A DNA stretch of 64,000 bases, from NCBI RefSeq assembly GCF_902806685.2, contig NC_048549.1:186001-250000 (forward strand), in the 5' to 3' direction. Positions 24,901-39,900 of the stretch are shown here, one piece after another (the first letter of the stretch is position 1; each line of letters starts with the position of its first letter). Made by a program: the position numbers and the translations under genes. The DNA comes from Maniola hyperantus. Its lineage: Eukaryota > Arthropoda > Insecta > Lepidoptera > Nymphalidae. The notes below the pieces were generated by a model that saw nothing but the letters and a program-made list of their open reading frames with translations, was not told the DNA's origin and did no database searches.

Positions 24901-27900
24901 CAAAATGTAATAAGGAATTAGCACGTTAAATCGGTTAAGTCTCATTACAAACTGATTAATTAGCTCCCTTTCGTAGGGAGATAATGACGTTACGACGAAA
25001 GCACAGTAGATACAGTAAATACAGAGCCAGCGCGTGCCAAACCTTCGTTATTTTATAAAAGCTGAAAGGTTATTTGTGTAACTCCGTCTTAAGTCTTACC
25101 TAAGTCAAAGTGCGCTCTATATAGATCACACCCTAAGGGTAAAATCTATTGAGCGCACTTTGACTTTGCTTAGACTTAAGACAGAGTTAAAACGGGACAG
25201 AGCTATATCTCACATAAATCTGTCTCGTTTTAACTTAATCTTAAGTCTAAGCAAAGTCAAAGTGCGTTTTATAGATCTCAGCCTAGGTGTCCGAACAAAA
25301 TACGAGTATAAAAAAATTAAACCTCATACTTTGACGTAAGATTTTGTACAGCTATTTAATGACAGGTCATCATGAAAAATGAGCACATAGCGATGTCAAC
25401 TAGGTAAGCAGTGCTTTTATGCCTCTATGACCTGCACGCCACTGCACACTAGGTTAGGTAGCTTGTGATTCGCATTAACAATAAATGAAGACTGTTAAAT
25501 CGAGACAGCGTTATATCACTGTCTCTTTTCAACCGATATTTAAGTCTAGTCAAAGAGCAAAGTCAAAGTAGCTGCACTCTCCCCAGGTTGAAAGGCATCA
25601 GACATAAAACTTTTTAAGAAAATCTAACTTACATTTTCTATTTATCCGAAAGTGAAATAGCGAGCGAAACCGGGCCGCGCGGCTTGTCTATTGTAAGAAC
25701 AAGGATCCGCTCAAAGTAAAAACTCTAGAGAGCGGTTTATCGAGCAAAGGTGTTAGTTTTTATAGGGCGCTTTCCTCTAGGGGTGGGCAAAACAACTCAC
25801 TGAACAAAAGAGATGTACATATTTCTTATATCCAAGAGTAGTATCATTCTTTCAGGTAAGTTCTAGGTAAATCGTCCGTGACTTCACTTGTTAAGGCTCC
25901 CACTGAAAACCAGCGCTGCAGCTTGCTGCAGCATGATGCTGAGTGGGAGACCTATATTTGGTCACACGTACTTGTATATATATAGGTATTATTTTTTATT
26001 ATTATATTTTTTTGTTATTAGTTTAATTATGTAGATTAACTTAATTAGCTTTTAAGGTTTATTGTAGTAGGTATTGTGATCAAATAAAAGTTTTCTTTCT
26101 TTCTTTCTTTCTTTCTTTCAGTACAATATTTCAGTAGCGATTGATATTTAGGGTTGCATACCCGAAGGGTACCAACGAGACCCTATTACAAAGCCTCCGC
26201 TATTCGCCCGTCCGTCCGGCTGTCTGTCAGCGGACCGTACCTACCTCGTGAACCGTGATAGGTAGATAGTTGAAATTTTCACAGAATGTGTATTTCTGTT
26301 GCCGCTATAACAAAAAAATTTACTAATTTTTTTTAAAACTGCCGCTATAAAAGTAAAAATTAAGTGATACTTATTTCTTTTACGATGGTACAGAACCCTT
26401 CTTATGCGAGTCCGACTCGCACTTGATCGATTTTTTTTATGCGAGTGCTTTACAACTTTACAGTATCTTAATTTCGAGGATAAGTAACGATGAAACGTAG
26501 AAGGCGCCATAGACTTAGTCGCAAAAGTAACTTCTTTCTGCTCTCTCTTGTCTCCGCACTTAAAGTTTCCGTCTATTGTGCGTACAAGACTAACTTATTC
26601 CCAGAACTTTTTTCGCGTGGATTGACGTTTTAAATTGGGATTTTTCAAAGTCATTCCTCAGAGTATGTACACAATGTGATACGAGTACAGTGAGCCGTTT
26701 GATGAACGCGTGAAGGAAAGATATAAAACAAAATGATACAGTTCAATTTTGTCCTTCATTCGTGCGAACTACCCGAGTCTACTTAGCTTGGAGTAATGCC
26801 ATTTTCATATAAACCCGTGTGAAAACCCCCGATAGGGGGCGTCTTTGAATAGAGAGTGCACGTCGCTACGACCCAGCACACAGGATGCAGGGCCTTTGTT
26901 CGCTTGCCATATTTTTTTAAATAAACCCCAAGCAAAGGCTGTTATACAATAAAGTGAAACATAGTTCCATTGTTAACGTTATAAATATTTATTTAAGTAA
27001 ATAAATTATATTATTATTATTTGAACTAGATACCTGTGCTCACTTTATTATTCAAAAGAGTTTATTTAAATTAAATGTTAGTTAAATGTTAAGATCTAAG
27101 GTTTTTAATATACAAAAAAAAGATTGAAACTTGTTCATGAAAACAAAATAGCCCCAAACACGACTCATCCTAATTCCTATCCTGTCATCAATCATCCCTA
27201 CTTATAATAAGTATAAGTATCTAAGTCCGATTTTGATTAGGTGCAAAGATAACTTTAAGCCCGGGGAAGGACATAGGCTTTTTGGTCTTAAGTTAAAGTG
27301 TATTCAATTTAATTTAAAGTTTATAAAACCCTGGACAAAGCGAATGCTAAGTAACCAAACCAGAGTCCTAACCTGATCCTTGGCTGCAGCTCCTCATAAC
27401 TTATTCCGTTCGTAATAGACTCGCCTTTGTGCTCGATTCGCTAAATTAAATGCTAATTTTCACTTAACATTTAACAAAGATGCGTGCCCGGCTACTTGAC
27501 TTAGCATGAATTACTTAACATGTACAATGTACCTACAGTAAGTATAATTGAAGTTAGGGTTACGACATTTTTATAGGGTTCCCTTCCCGAAGGATGCCAA
27601 CGGGACTAATTACAACGGGATTACTAAGCCTCCAAAGTATGTCCGTCTGTCTGTCTGTCAGCGGGCTGTATCTCGTGAACCATAGTTTTTAGATTTTTCC
27701 CCTCATGTCTGCTATAAGCTTCCTGCCAAATTTCATGATTCTAGGTCAACGGGAAGTACCCTATAGGTTTCTTAACAGACAGACAGACAACAAAGTGATC
27801 TTATAAGGGTTTCTTTTTTCCTTTTGAGGTACGGAGCCCTAAAAATTAAAACGGTAAATTAAAAAGTGTTACTTATTTCTTGTATGATACTTAGTACGGA

Positions 27901-30900
27901 ACTCTTCGTGTACTAATACTACTCGCACTTGACCGATTTTTTAAGCAAATAAAGAATTCTAAGTACCGATTAATAAATAAAAAATATTTTTTCCAAGTTC
28001 CAACAGATATTTATTTAAGGAGCCCTAGGTCTTCTTGGAACAATACATCAGGAGTATTTGTGTAGTGAACTCGACAGTTCTTCAATATGGCGGAGGCATG
28101 TTCTGGCGAAAGTTTTAATGGAGGGCAATTATTGTGCTCTTTTCTTTTATTTCTTTCTTTTCTTCACGCTCGCCGCTTTCGCACTTTTGATATTTAATAA
28201 CTGAAAGAAATTGCTAAGTATTGTGAGCGATCGTGAACTAAATTGTTAATTAACTTTAGTTTTCTAAATACAAGAGAATTCGCTGGGTCTAGACATTTGA
28301 GATTTTGCATTAAATTTTCTTTGTAACATCTTTATGTTACAAAGAAAATTTAATACCCCCCACTAAGAAAGGATTGCACGCCTGAGAGTTCTCCATAATT
28401 TTCCACACTTGGCCAGCGTGGCGGACTATATCCTAAACCGCACAGGTCTCCCCCACCGCAATGAGAAAGGTTTAGGCCATAGCCCGCCTCTGGCCAAGTG
28501 CGAATTGGCAGACTTCACACACATTTGAGAACATTATGCAGAACTATGGAGCATGCAGGTTTCCTCACGATGTCTTTCCTTCACCGTTAAAGCAAGTAAT
28601 ATTCATAAGCCCGAAAAGTTAGAGGTACGAACCTCAGACCTCCCGAATAGGAGGCGGACGTCTTAACCACTAGGCTGCCACGGCTCGATAAATTTTGTAG
28701 ATATGACGCACAAACATAGACAAAAATATCGACCGCAAAAATGATCGATAAAATATTTCATTTTCAGAAAAAGATATTAGGTAGGTTTAGGTATAAGTCC
28801 CGCAAATTGCTATTGCGCTGGAACCATGTCTCATTAACATCGAAATGATGTCATTTTGACGTCAGCCGAAATAAAAATATACCATCAGCTCGAAACTTCA
28901 GTCTAGTACTGACGTCACTAAAATGGCGGCCACGAGCATTAGCAATTCGCGCGACTTATACTAATGAACGACCCGTTTGATAGTAGGTAGATATCCCTTT
29001 GATCGTGAAAGTCGTGATCGTAAAATAGACCGTGAAATCATGCAAACGTATATTGCCGACACAGTTTGCAGCATTTTACGTCTGTCTCCAGATTGGGGAC
29101 ATTCCGACGTAAAGAACTCTTCATCCAGGGTTGGACCCTTCCTTGATCGGTTTTGATCTTAGGGCTCGAACCCACAGAACGCGCGACGGCCACAATTAGG
29201 TACAACATGCCAGGACGCGTGAACATAACAGAACAACAGAACATCACACTGGCGCGTACCAACTGCCAAGGTTTAAAGGTAAGACATTCCATACAATAGT
29301 CCACCACAAGGGCTAAGTACGGATTAGCCACACACCTTTGAGAACTCACGCATGCAGGTTTTAAAACACACATATCTCCGAAAAAGTTAGAGGTGCGTGC
29401 CCGGGATCGAATCCCTAACTTCCCGAATTGGAGGCCCGCATGCACCTCTAACTTTTCGGGCAATTGAATATTACTTGCTTTAACGCTAAAGGAAAACATT
29501 GTGAGAAAACCTACATAATATTCCATAATATTCTCAAAAGATGTGTGAAATCTGCCAGTCCTGTTGAGATTAGCTGCCGTGCCAGAAATTCGGTCAGAAC
29601 AACATTATGTATTAAAACTTGACGACCTCCCTGGCGCAGTCGTGAGCGCTGTGGTCTTATGTGAGCGCTGTGGTCTTATTAGTGGGAGGTCCCGGGTTCG
29701 ATTCCTGGCAGGGGTTTGGAATTTTATAATTTCTAAATTTCTGGTCTGGTCTGGTGGGAAGCTTCGGCCGTGGCTAGTTACCACCCTACCAGCAAAGCCG
29801 TGCCGTCAAGCGATTTAGCGTTCCGGTACGATGCCGTGTAGAAACCAAAGGGGTACGGGTTTAATAAAAACTGCCATATCCCTTCCAGGTTAGCCCGCTA
29901 TCATCCTAGACTGTATCATCACTTACCATCAGGTGAGATTGCAGTCAAAGACTAACTTGTATCTGAATTAAAAAAAAAAAAAAAAAAAAAAACTTCAAGG
30001 AGCTCACATTCCGGAGGAGGACACATTCCGTCGCGCATTATGTGTGTACAAGGCTTTAACGGCTCGACCCTTTCGTGACCGTTAACACATCTGCTTATTA
30101 TACGCAGCTTCCTTTGCACATAAAATGCGCCGTTTTATGAACACTTTTCCCTTATTAAAGTCCATCTTTGCATAGAATATGTATCTGAAATAGGCTGGAC
30201 AGGGATAAGTTCCGTGAGTGACAAAGCATAGAAGGCATGTTTCTAATAATAGCCAACTTAAGGCTTTAGCAGCGGACTGAAATCCGAAAGGTCTGCGGAT
30301 AAAACCTCACCGTTGCACTTTAGACGTACCCATCCCAAAGTCCTAGCGCAAGCTTGATTTACATGGCTAATATTCTTTAGAAAAAAAATGACATTCGAAA
30401 ATAGGGGCCACAATTTCATTAAATTCGTTACTTCAACCAATTAAATAAGCTGTGATAGCCTAGTGGTTAGGACGTCCGCCTTCTAATCGGAGGTCGGGGG
30501 TTCGATCCCGGGCACGCACCTTTAACTTTTGGGAGTTATGTGCGTTTTTAATTAATTAAATATCATTTGCTTTAACGGTGAAGAAAAACATCGTAAGGAA
30601 ACCTGCACGCCTGAGAGTTCTCCATAATGTTCTCAAAGGTGTGTGAAGTCTACCAATCCGCACATGGCCAGCGTGGTAGACTATGGCCAAAACCCTTCTC
30701 ACTCTGAGAGGAGACCCGTGCTCTGTAGTGAGCCAGCGATGGGTTGATTATGATGATCATGATCAACCAATTAAATTAGCATAAATGTAACGGGCTCACG
30801 ATGGATTCATCTATATGTGATACACTGACCGTAAAGTGACAGTTACAGAGGTATGATTGAGTTGCAGATATGTACGGTAGAGACTAAATGCAGTGCCCAT

Positions 30901-33900
30901 TGCGGTAGATATGTCGTTATGCTATTATGGAGCGTATAGAATATTTCTATGCTTTGTCGTTCACTGGATGTTCTCTGATTGGTAGCTGCACAGAAATTAA
31001 TTAATTCCCGCCTCTAGGCTCAGTAAAGTTAGCAATTCATTTGCTCGTAATTCCATACGTTTCTATAATAAGCTTCCAGAAGACATATTGGAGATGTCTC
31101 TCAACAAGTTCAAAGTTTTCATAAAACGTAAACTAATTGAAAAATCCTATTACAATGTAAAGGATTATTTAAATGATAAGCAAGCTTGGGAATGAGTTGC
31201 TTAACGACTTTGTGATAGTTCTAATAAGTTTCAATAATTTTGTAAAGTGGTGATAATAAAAAAAATACCCGGCTGAGTTTGTTGTGGGCTCTTCTTAGAC
31301 CTGGGCGCGTTTGGAACCCTCGTAGCTTTAGTTTTAAGTTTGCGTTATAATTATCACCACTATATCTTACAAATCTAACACTATACCAGACAATCAATAA
31401 GAGTAATTTATTACCAATTTTGAATAAATCATTTTGACTTTTGACTTTTGACTTTTAACTGAATTTGACCCACATTAGGTACTTTCATTAAATGATAAGG
31501 GAAGTAGTTTGTACTTGCCTTCATACAACAAATTTTGTATTTATTAAATACCTTTTAAACGTATATTTACTTCAAACATCGTACCTGTAGCGAGCGACTC
31601 TGCGAGCTGAAGTCAAAATTTGCATTTAATCTCGACTTCCCATCAGGGTTATCAACTTACGGGTCAAGTAATTTTTAGTTTCTCAGAACCGGAATTTTCA
31701 CATAATTTTGAATTCTGGTTTCTTTCAATATTCTTAAAACGATTGAATTGTATCGATAAAATAAAAAAGTGGCTTTTGATTTAACATTATAAATTAAAAT
31801 ACGAAAAAATCAAGGCTTATTTAAGAACGAAGTGCGAGTCGGACTCGCACACGAAAAGGGTAAAATCGTACAAGAACTAATACTTTTTATTTTTATTATT
31901 TGTCGTTATAGCGGCAGTAGAAATACACATTCTGTGAAAATTTCAACTCTTTACCTACTACGGTTCCCGAGATACAGCCCGCTGACAGACATACGGACGG
32001 ACGGACGCGGACGGGCAGACAGTGTGGTTTGCATTTGTAGCTCCACTAAGCATCTCTGATAAAGGAGGTGTAAGGAGGACATTTGATATTTTTAATAGTT
32101 AGGACTTAGGACAGTCGAATTCGGACTCATTTGCTTTGTTTTCATGATATCGTAGATTTATTACTTTTTAGTACAGTACATTTTATAAAAAGCTTTACAT
32201 GTCTCACACCCGATATTACTCATTAGCCCGACTAGTTTCGAACCCATCCGGGGTTCTTTTTCACACGTGAGTAAAGCCAGGTGTGAGACATGTATTATGG
32301 AAATCACTATATATATATATAGATATTATTAGTTTATATATTTATAGTTTAAAAAAGCTTTTACTATAAAAAAGTGTTTTGTAACTAAAATTTAACGGCG
32401 CAGTGGCAGCCCTAGCTGTTTTGAGCTCAACAAAGGAGCCAGTATTATGAGCGGAATGCATAATGAGACGAAGTGGCTGCAACTCGCAACTAATTCACAT
32501 TACTTAACACAACAATATTGCGAATCTCGTCAAAATCGTCGCCCGTCGAAAAAGCGCGCGAGCGAGAACACTCTATGGCTGCGTATTACAAAGGAAAACA
32601 CTTATCTAAATAATAATCGTAGTAAACAATCCTTTGCGTTTCACGAAAAGTGAACTTTTCCATTTACATTAACAAGTGCAAAAATTCACTTTCCATGAAA
32701 AACTACCACTAGAATATTATCATCGCTATTGATCTTGATGTTTGTGATTGGTTGGTCACAAAAAATGTTTAACTTTGACTTTTTCCTTTGTCACACAAAG
32801 GAAAAAAGTTTATCCATGGACTTAAACGCACATATTTTCTTTACTTTGTTTCTTAATGTTTTTGTAATTATGTCAATGGTGTCTTGTCATGTTTATGGTG
32901 TATTTATTTTTGTGCCAAATTAATTTTATCTTATCTTATACTAACTTCTCTTCGTAGATAGAGTATAGATATCTCATATCGTATATTACATACGACCTAA
33001 TCCAGCAATGTCTAATCTCAGAGGAGTTAAGAAGTGAGTTAAATCCAACTTATAATAAGTTTGAAGACGGCGCGTCCGCGTCGTGTCGGACGTGTGTCGG
33101 ACGCATTCGATCCCAACTTTGAACATTTCGCCAATATCGGCCCGACTCATTCACTTCCTCCACTTTCCAATCCCGCAGCGATAGGTCTAGCGATAGGATA
33201 ACGTATAAATAGGTCGTATGTTTATTTGTATGAAATAGCTTGTAGGAAGTTGAGCCGAAGAAAGTACCTACCTATAAAAGGTTTTGAATTTAGGGTTCCA
33301 AATTGGAATTACTTTAAATCAACGACCGATATTATATGTTACGACGCACTAAATGCGTCAGTCCATTTTGCGGGCTAGAACTCGTTTTTGCTTTATAACT
33401 TGACTAGCTTATGCCCGCGACTTCGTCCGCGTGGATTACACAAATTTTAAACCCTTAATTTGGGTTGATCGTTAACTATGAGATTTTAACATAATATGAG
33501 CTTAATAAAATATGTCATACTGCTAATTGCAAAAATATTAACTACAAAACTTCTTTATAGACACTTCAAAACTGACAGACTTTCATACAAACTTCAAACC
33601 CCTATTTTACCCCTGTAGGGGTTAACTTTTGAAAAATCATTTCATAGCGGATGCCTACGTTATAATAGCTATCTGCATGCCCAATTTCAACGCGATCCGT
33701 TTAGTAGTTTGAGCTGTGCGTTGATAGATCAGTCAGTCATTCAGTCAGCCACCTTTTCCTTTTATATATATAAGATATCTGGTATTATACTAATTATAAC
33801 AGTATCATAGAATACAATATACATTATTGAATGATCCATCTAGTGTACATAGAGATTGATTGGTTATGCTACATTAACGCAAACATAAATATTGTAAGCA

Positions 33901-36900
33901 AGAACTTGACTTTTCTCAGACTTAAACAGAACTAAAGATCTTTCTATTAAACGTATCTACTATGATTTTTCGCAGATTTAAACTCCGTCTAAGATCTTTC
34001 TATAAAGTGTACTCTGACTTTTTGAGACTTATAATAGTTATAATAAGAAAATATTGTTACTAACACACCGCTGGTAATTATAATGTTAGTAAAAATATGG
34101 ACTCAGTCTGAAATAAAAGATTATTTATATTATATTTATTTAATACCTACCTGATTTTTGTGAATGACGCCCTACACTATAGCTAGATCTCAGCCGAGCG
34201 TTTGAAGTGGAATAAATAAGGGTGTATACTCACTGCAGTCAGCCTCGTCAGTGCCGTCCACGCAGTCGACGTGCATGTCGCAGCGGTAGTGCGGCGGGAT
34301 GCAGTACGTCTTGTTCCACACGTACTGGCCGCACGTCAGCTGCCCCGCCTCGCACTCTGGCGGCGCTGGAACACAGAAACACATTCCATTCATATCATAC
34401 TACATGCATATCGCCCCGAACTGAGACCTCGCGGTGTCCCATAATTCCCCATAGTTTTATAATGTTAACAGCGCCATCTATTAACATTATTGTGAAGTTA
34501 TGTTAAAAATACTGATACCAATGAAAAATGAAATGAGTTCGTTTCTTTATTTTAGACTAGATGATGCCCGCGACTTCGTCGGCGTGGATTTAGAAGTCTT
34601 TGATTATCCGGAATAAAAACTATGCCCTTCCCCAGGATGCAAGCTATCTCTGTACTAAATTTCGTCAAAATCGGTTGAACGGATGGGCCGCGAAAGGCTA
34701 GCAGACAGACAGACACACTTTCGCATTTATAATATTAGTATGGAAGTATGGATTTTACTATTGTAGTTATTGTAGTAGGTTATAGGTACCTACTACTGAA
34801 GTATTTTTAGGTTATTGTAATAGCGGAAAATTCCTCTCATCAATCAACCCGTGTGAACACCAGCTTACACCCATGACTGACTCGCCGCGAACCATCGACG
34901 CGCTGAGCCTTTGTCCTTACAGAGTTAGCTTACATCCCGGGGAAGGACATAGGCTACTTTTTATCCAGGAAAATCAAAGAGTTTTCACGGTATTTTTAAA
35001 AACCTAAATCCACGCGGACGAAGTCGCGGGCATCATCTAGTGTGCCATAAACAAGCGACACACGTCAAAAGCTCACATCCGGCGTCGCCAGCCGCGCGTG
35101 AATGGCCCGCCCGCCTAACTCCCCGCCCGCCCATTGTTGCACACAGGAATGACAGTGTCATTTTTCGCGCGCATTCTCTCGGCGCGCTAAAATGGCCGAC
35201 GCGGGAAAAATAGGCTTAGCTCGTGTCACGTGTCAAATGGGCGACGTAATAGCGCTCCGTACTTCGCGAAGCGGCCCGGGATAATACATAGCGCTTACGT
35301 ATCCTGGGATTTAACCCGGTCTGTTTGCACCGCATGGCTTAAAGTACAGTGCTACGGTGCTATGCTACGATTTATCTATAATACGTTTGCTACATATTTT
35401 GCTTGTTACATATTTTTCCTATCAAAGCAAAGCAAAAATTGGAAAAATATGTAACAAGCAAAATCGTAAAGGAACTAATTATTCATCATCATCATCATTT
35501 TATCAACCGATAGACGTCCACTGCTGGACATAGTTTAGTATAGGGCTCTCTTTATTACGTATTCCCATACAAATAATAGACAAAAATCGAAGTAGGCGTT
35601 AACCATTTTGAGGCATCAAGCAATCACAAATATGTTTTCAAAGACATTCGAAATTCAATTCGAATAAGTTTCCGCCTTAGAGTTTTAAACTTTCATTTAA
35701 TGAATTGGTTGTGAACGTAGAAATATAATTGGATGTATATATTCAAAGGCATAGCCGTGATAGCCTAGTGGTTAGAACCGCTTCCTAATAGGAGGTCGGG
35801 GGTTCGATCCCGGGCACGCACCTCTAACTTTTCGGAGTTATGTGCGTTTTTAAGTAATTAAATATCAGTTGCTTTAACGGTGAAGGAAAACATCGTGAGG
35901 AAACCTTCATGCCTGAGAGTTCTCAAAGGTGTGTGAAGTCTACCAATCCGCACATGGCCAGCGTGGTAGACTATGGCTAAACCCTTCTTCAGAGGAGACC
36001 CGTGCTCTGCAGTGAGTGTCTTTAGTGAATTACGGGAGCCAAAATACGGTTGGCACAATTTGGTTCGATACAAAAAAATTGCGAAGTTTCCACAAAATAT
36101 GCATTTTTTACACGGGAGAAAAACCAGTTTTATTCGAATGATATAAAACCAATTTCAATAAAATTTCGTATTTACGTTCAACGTTTAATACACTAAGGGA
36201 TTACGGTTTATTTTATGGCAATTGGCAATGTAGAGAAAACAAATCTTTCAAACCGAACCCCAGATAACTTTGAATTTGCGTAGAGGTCCGTAATTCAATT
36301 GGTCCTAGAAAGGGCTTCACACACTGAAGGGCCCTCAGTTGATGGAGTGTCGACACTGATTGCAGCGCGGGCACGACCTTTGTGCTAATGACGGTAGACG
36401 ATTGATCCCGGTTGCGTGCTGAGAATGTTTATATACTCCCCCCCTCCCCGAAGTCCTTTCGTTAGTGCGTATTTACAATCGGCGTTTGAACTATACTTTA
36501 GTTTTCCTCAGTTTGCTTAAAAGATAAACAAATCTCAGGAACATTGTAATAAACGCGTAAGCGACGCGATTTGCCCGGCGGTTTAGACCTTCTGGAGTTA
36601 GGTTTTTCAGTTTGCAGTAACAAGGTCACATGGGACGCATAAAGTGCGTCTCCTACGTATTTCATACCTTTTAAAAGCATTTTCATTCGTTGATTTTTTT
36701 TTCTTTACAGTGATTTCACAGGCGACTTTTCATTTCACTTTTACAATAATTTTGTTCAATTATTTAAGTATGGACAAATTATTATCAAGATCAATAACAC
36801 TCATATTTCATATGTGGTTTTTCGTAATGTACAAAATCCAATTGTTTGCTGGAAGCTGGAAGGCGTCCCACACTACGCTTGCTTATACGCAGTCTCCACT

Positions 36901-39900
36901 CTAGGACTTTCCGGCTCCAACGGACATCGCCTCTACGACAGGCAAGGCCTGCCCACTGCCACTTCAGCTTCCTAATGGTTTGGACTATGTCAGTGACCTT
37001 GGATCTCCTCAAATGTAATAATTTTCAAACTGTAAGATTTTGCGTTGTGATTTTGTACAGGCTACTTTTTAGGGTAGCGAGTGGTGCATATGAAAAGGCT
37101 TTTTAGGGTAGCGAGTGGTGCATATGAAAAGGCTTTTTAGGGTAGCGAGTGGTGCATATGAAAAGGCTTTTTAGGGTAGCGAGTGGTGCATATGAATAGG
37201 CTTTTTAGGGTAGCGAGTGGTGCATATGAAAAGGCTTTTTAGGGTAGCGAGTGGTGCATATGAAAAGGCTTTTTAGGGTAGCGAGTGGTGCATATGAAAA
37301 GGCTTTTTAGGGTAGCGAGTGGTGCATATGAAAAGGCTTTTTAGGGTAGCGAGTGGTGCATATGAAAAGGCTTTTTAGGGTAGCGAGTGGTGCATATGAA
37401 AAGGCTTTTTAGGGTAGCGAGTGGTGCATATGAAAAGGCTTTTTAGGGTAGCGAGTGGTGCATATGAAAAGGCTTTTTAGGGTAGCGAGTGGTGCATATG
37501 AAAAGGCTTTTTAGGGTAGCGAGTGGTGCATATGAAAAGGCTTTTTAGGGTAGCGAGTGGTGCATATGAAAAGGCTTTTCACGTGATTTTTCACATGCTA
37601 CTTGTGAAATGCTACTTGTCGGAGTGATCGCACTAATCACGGTGAACGACTGATCCCTGCAGCGTGCGGTGAATGTTAATTTCCTCCCCGAAGTCGTTTA
37701 GTTGGCACAGAGTTACAATCGGCGTGTAAATAACGTGGAACGGCACTCATTGTGCCGCTCACTGTCTGGGCCTTATTTATTGGTTTGGTTAAGATCCGTA
37801 CCCAATGGGCGCCAACGGGACCCTATTACTAAGTCTCCGCTGTCGGCTGCGACACTGACCCGTCCCGGCTTCGCACGGATTTCAAAAGAATAAGACAGCA
37901 TTTTCGTAGAAAGCTCTCAGTCAGCTTGATTTCTTTCGACATCTTGAACAATTATCGTCATATTTCAACAAATTAATATAAAACAATATGTGTATTTATT
38001 TTACTTTATTAGTACACCTTTCACGCTTTCTTTCATTTTTATAATATCCTCTACCCTAAGGTTGCCTGGAAGAGATCGCTATTTTAGCGATAAGGCCGCC
38101 TATTGTACTTGCAAACATCTTTGTTTTGGTTTTGGTGTATGGTGTACAAACAATAAAGAATATTTTACTTTACTTTACTTTAACAATATTAAACTATACG
38201 TCTATACCTTCCCTTTGAATCATAATTGATGAAAATCGCATTAAAATCCGTATTTAAAAAAATATAACAGAGAGACAAGCGGCGGGAAACGACTTCTAAG
38301 TATGTAGAGATTATGGAATGTTTCGCTCACTAAGAACTGTACAAGACACATAAAAATATTAATTAAAATTAAAATGGAATCTTCACTACCATCACGAAAC
38401 GCTTCTCCAACTTTGTACGTGAGCTCAGAGCTCTAGGGTTGTCACTTGCGCTAAATTTCTAGGAGTGTGACACGTCTGTTGAAAAATTAATCAATTGCGA
38501 CTTGCGAGTCGAACTCGCACACATAGGGTCTTGTAGCATCGTACAAGAAATAACACTTGTAAATTATTTTAATTTTCATGGCGGCCATTTTGATTTTTTT
38601 TATTATTTGTTGTTATACATATTCTATGAAAATTTTAAGTCTTTTACGTATCTCTGGAGATACTGAACTTTTAAAACATTTTGATTACTTAATGTGAGGC
38701 ACCTTAGGACCCCAACGTTTATCGGTATTTCGAACTATGTGCCCTGCCCATTGCCACTTCAGCTTCGCAAGGAATTACACCGTTTTGTTCGCCAGCTCCT
38801 CTTGACAACCCTAGCGCGAACGTAACTGCACTTGGCAACACGTGTTCCCGTCAGAACTTCCCAAGTTCTAAGCCGCAGCCTTAATGCATTCCAGGAAAGT
38901 CAGGGAAAGCCAATACCACGGTAATGTTATCTATACAGTATTGTAACTCGGCCGTATCTTTGAAAAAATACCTACAGCAGCGCGGTACGTAAACATGCGA
39001 TAGGGCTGCCTGCCTCCAGCATTTTAATTACATTTGCTTACTTTGTGTTTAAATAATATGTACTTGTCATTTGCCTACTTTGTGTTTAAATATGTACTTG
39101 TGATATTAAATATGTACTTGAACTTATTTTTAGTAAAAAAATCGCGCGGTTATTAAAAAAACAAAACACCGTCCGTTCGTCACTGCGGCACAGTCGCGAC
39201 TGGCTGCACCGCGAGCGCACCGCGAGATCGAGGCACGTAGGTAAGTATAGCTCCGCCCGTTTGTATGAAGTTGGAATACTGCTTAGATAACATTACCGTG
39301 GCAATACGAACACTGGATTAAGGTGGAAGACACGGTCTGCCCGCGAAATTCTAATTTAATTTGGTTTTTCACAATTTGTAAACTAATACGACAAAGTAGA
39401 CTTATGGCATTCAAATTGAGCCCCTAGCAGTATCATCTTCACAGGCTTATATAAACATCTTTACTTGAAAGTGTCCAGTTTAAGAAATTAGTCAAAATTA
39501 GCTTATGCTCGCGACTTCGTCCGCGTGGACTACACAAATTTCAAACCCCTATTTCACCCCCTTAGGGGTTGAATTTTCCAAAATCCTTTCTTAGCGGACG
39601 CCTACGTCATAATAGCTATCTGCATGCCAAATTTCAGCCCGATCCGTCCAGTAGTCAGTCAGTCAGTCAGTCAGTCAGTCAGTCAGTCAGTCAGTCAGTC
39701 AGTCAGTCAGTCAGTCAGTCACCTTTTCCTTTTATATATTTAGATAATAGACGTGAGCTACTCACAAATTAGTGCTGTTGCTGTTGCCTCGTTTCATGCA
39801 TGATACCTACGCCTAATTATCTACCTATTACCTATTGTAGTTTCACGACTGCGTTGATAGATCAGTTCAGTCAGTCAGTCAGCTTTTCCTTTTATATAAA

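Larger units (their letters stand above)
24617..34233. other. E3-E4 intron, 9.6 kb, repeats only
   Basis: No LDLa, EGF or other exon-like segment on either strand. Identified elements are listed separately. The stretches 24620-25080, 25600-26090, 26520-27560, 28690-29380, 30000-30430, 32300-33400 and 33780-34230 show no feature I can name. Confidence 0.6.

Noticed and set aside
30449..30530. tRNA gene, from A and B boxes
   Set aside because: No cloverleaf is completed and the sequence continues into a 300-bp SINE body with target duplication; the same head recurs in many copies.
32447..32923. Two small plus-strand frames in the E3-E4 intron
   Set aside because: AT-rich, no domain, no splice context. 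Treated as intron.
37071..37580. CRISPR array from 34-bp repeats
   Set aside because: There are no spacers: the 34-bp units are directly adjacent. It is a minisatellite in a eukaryotic intron.
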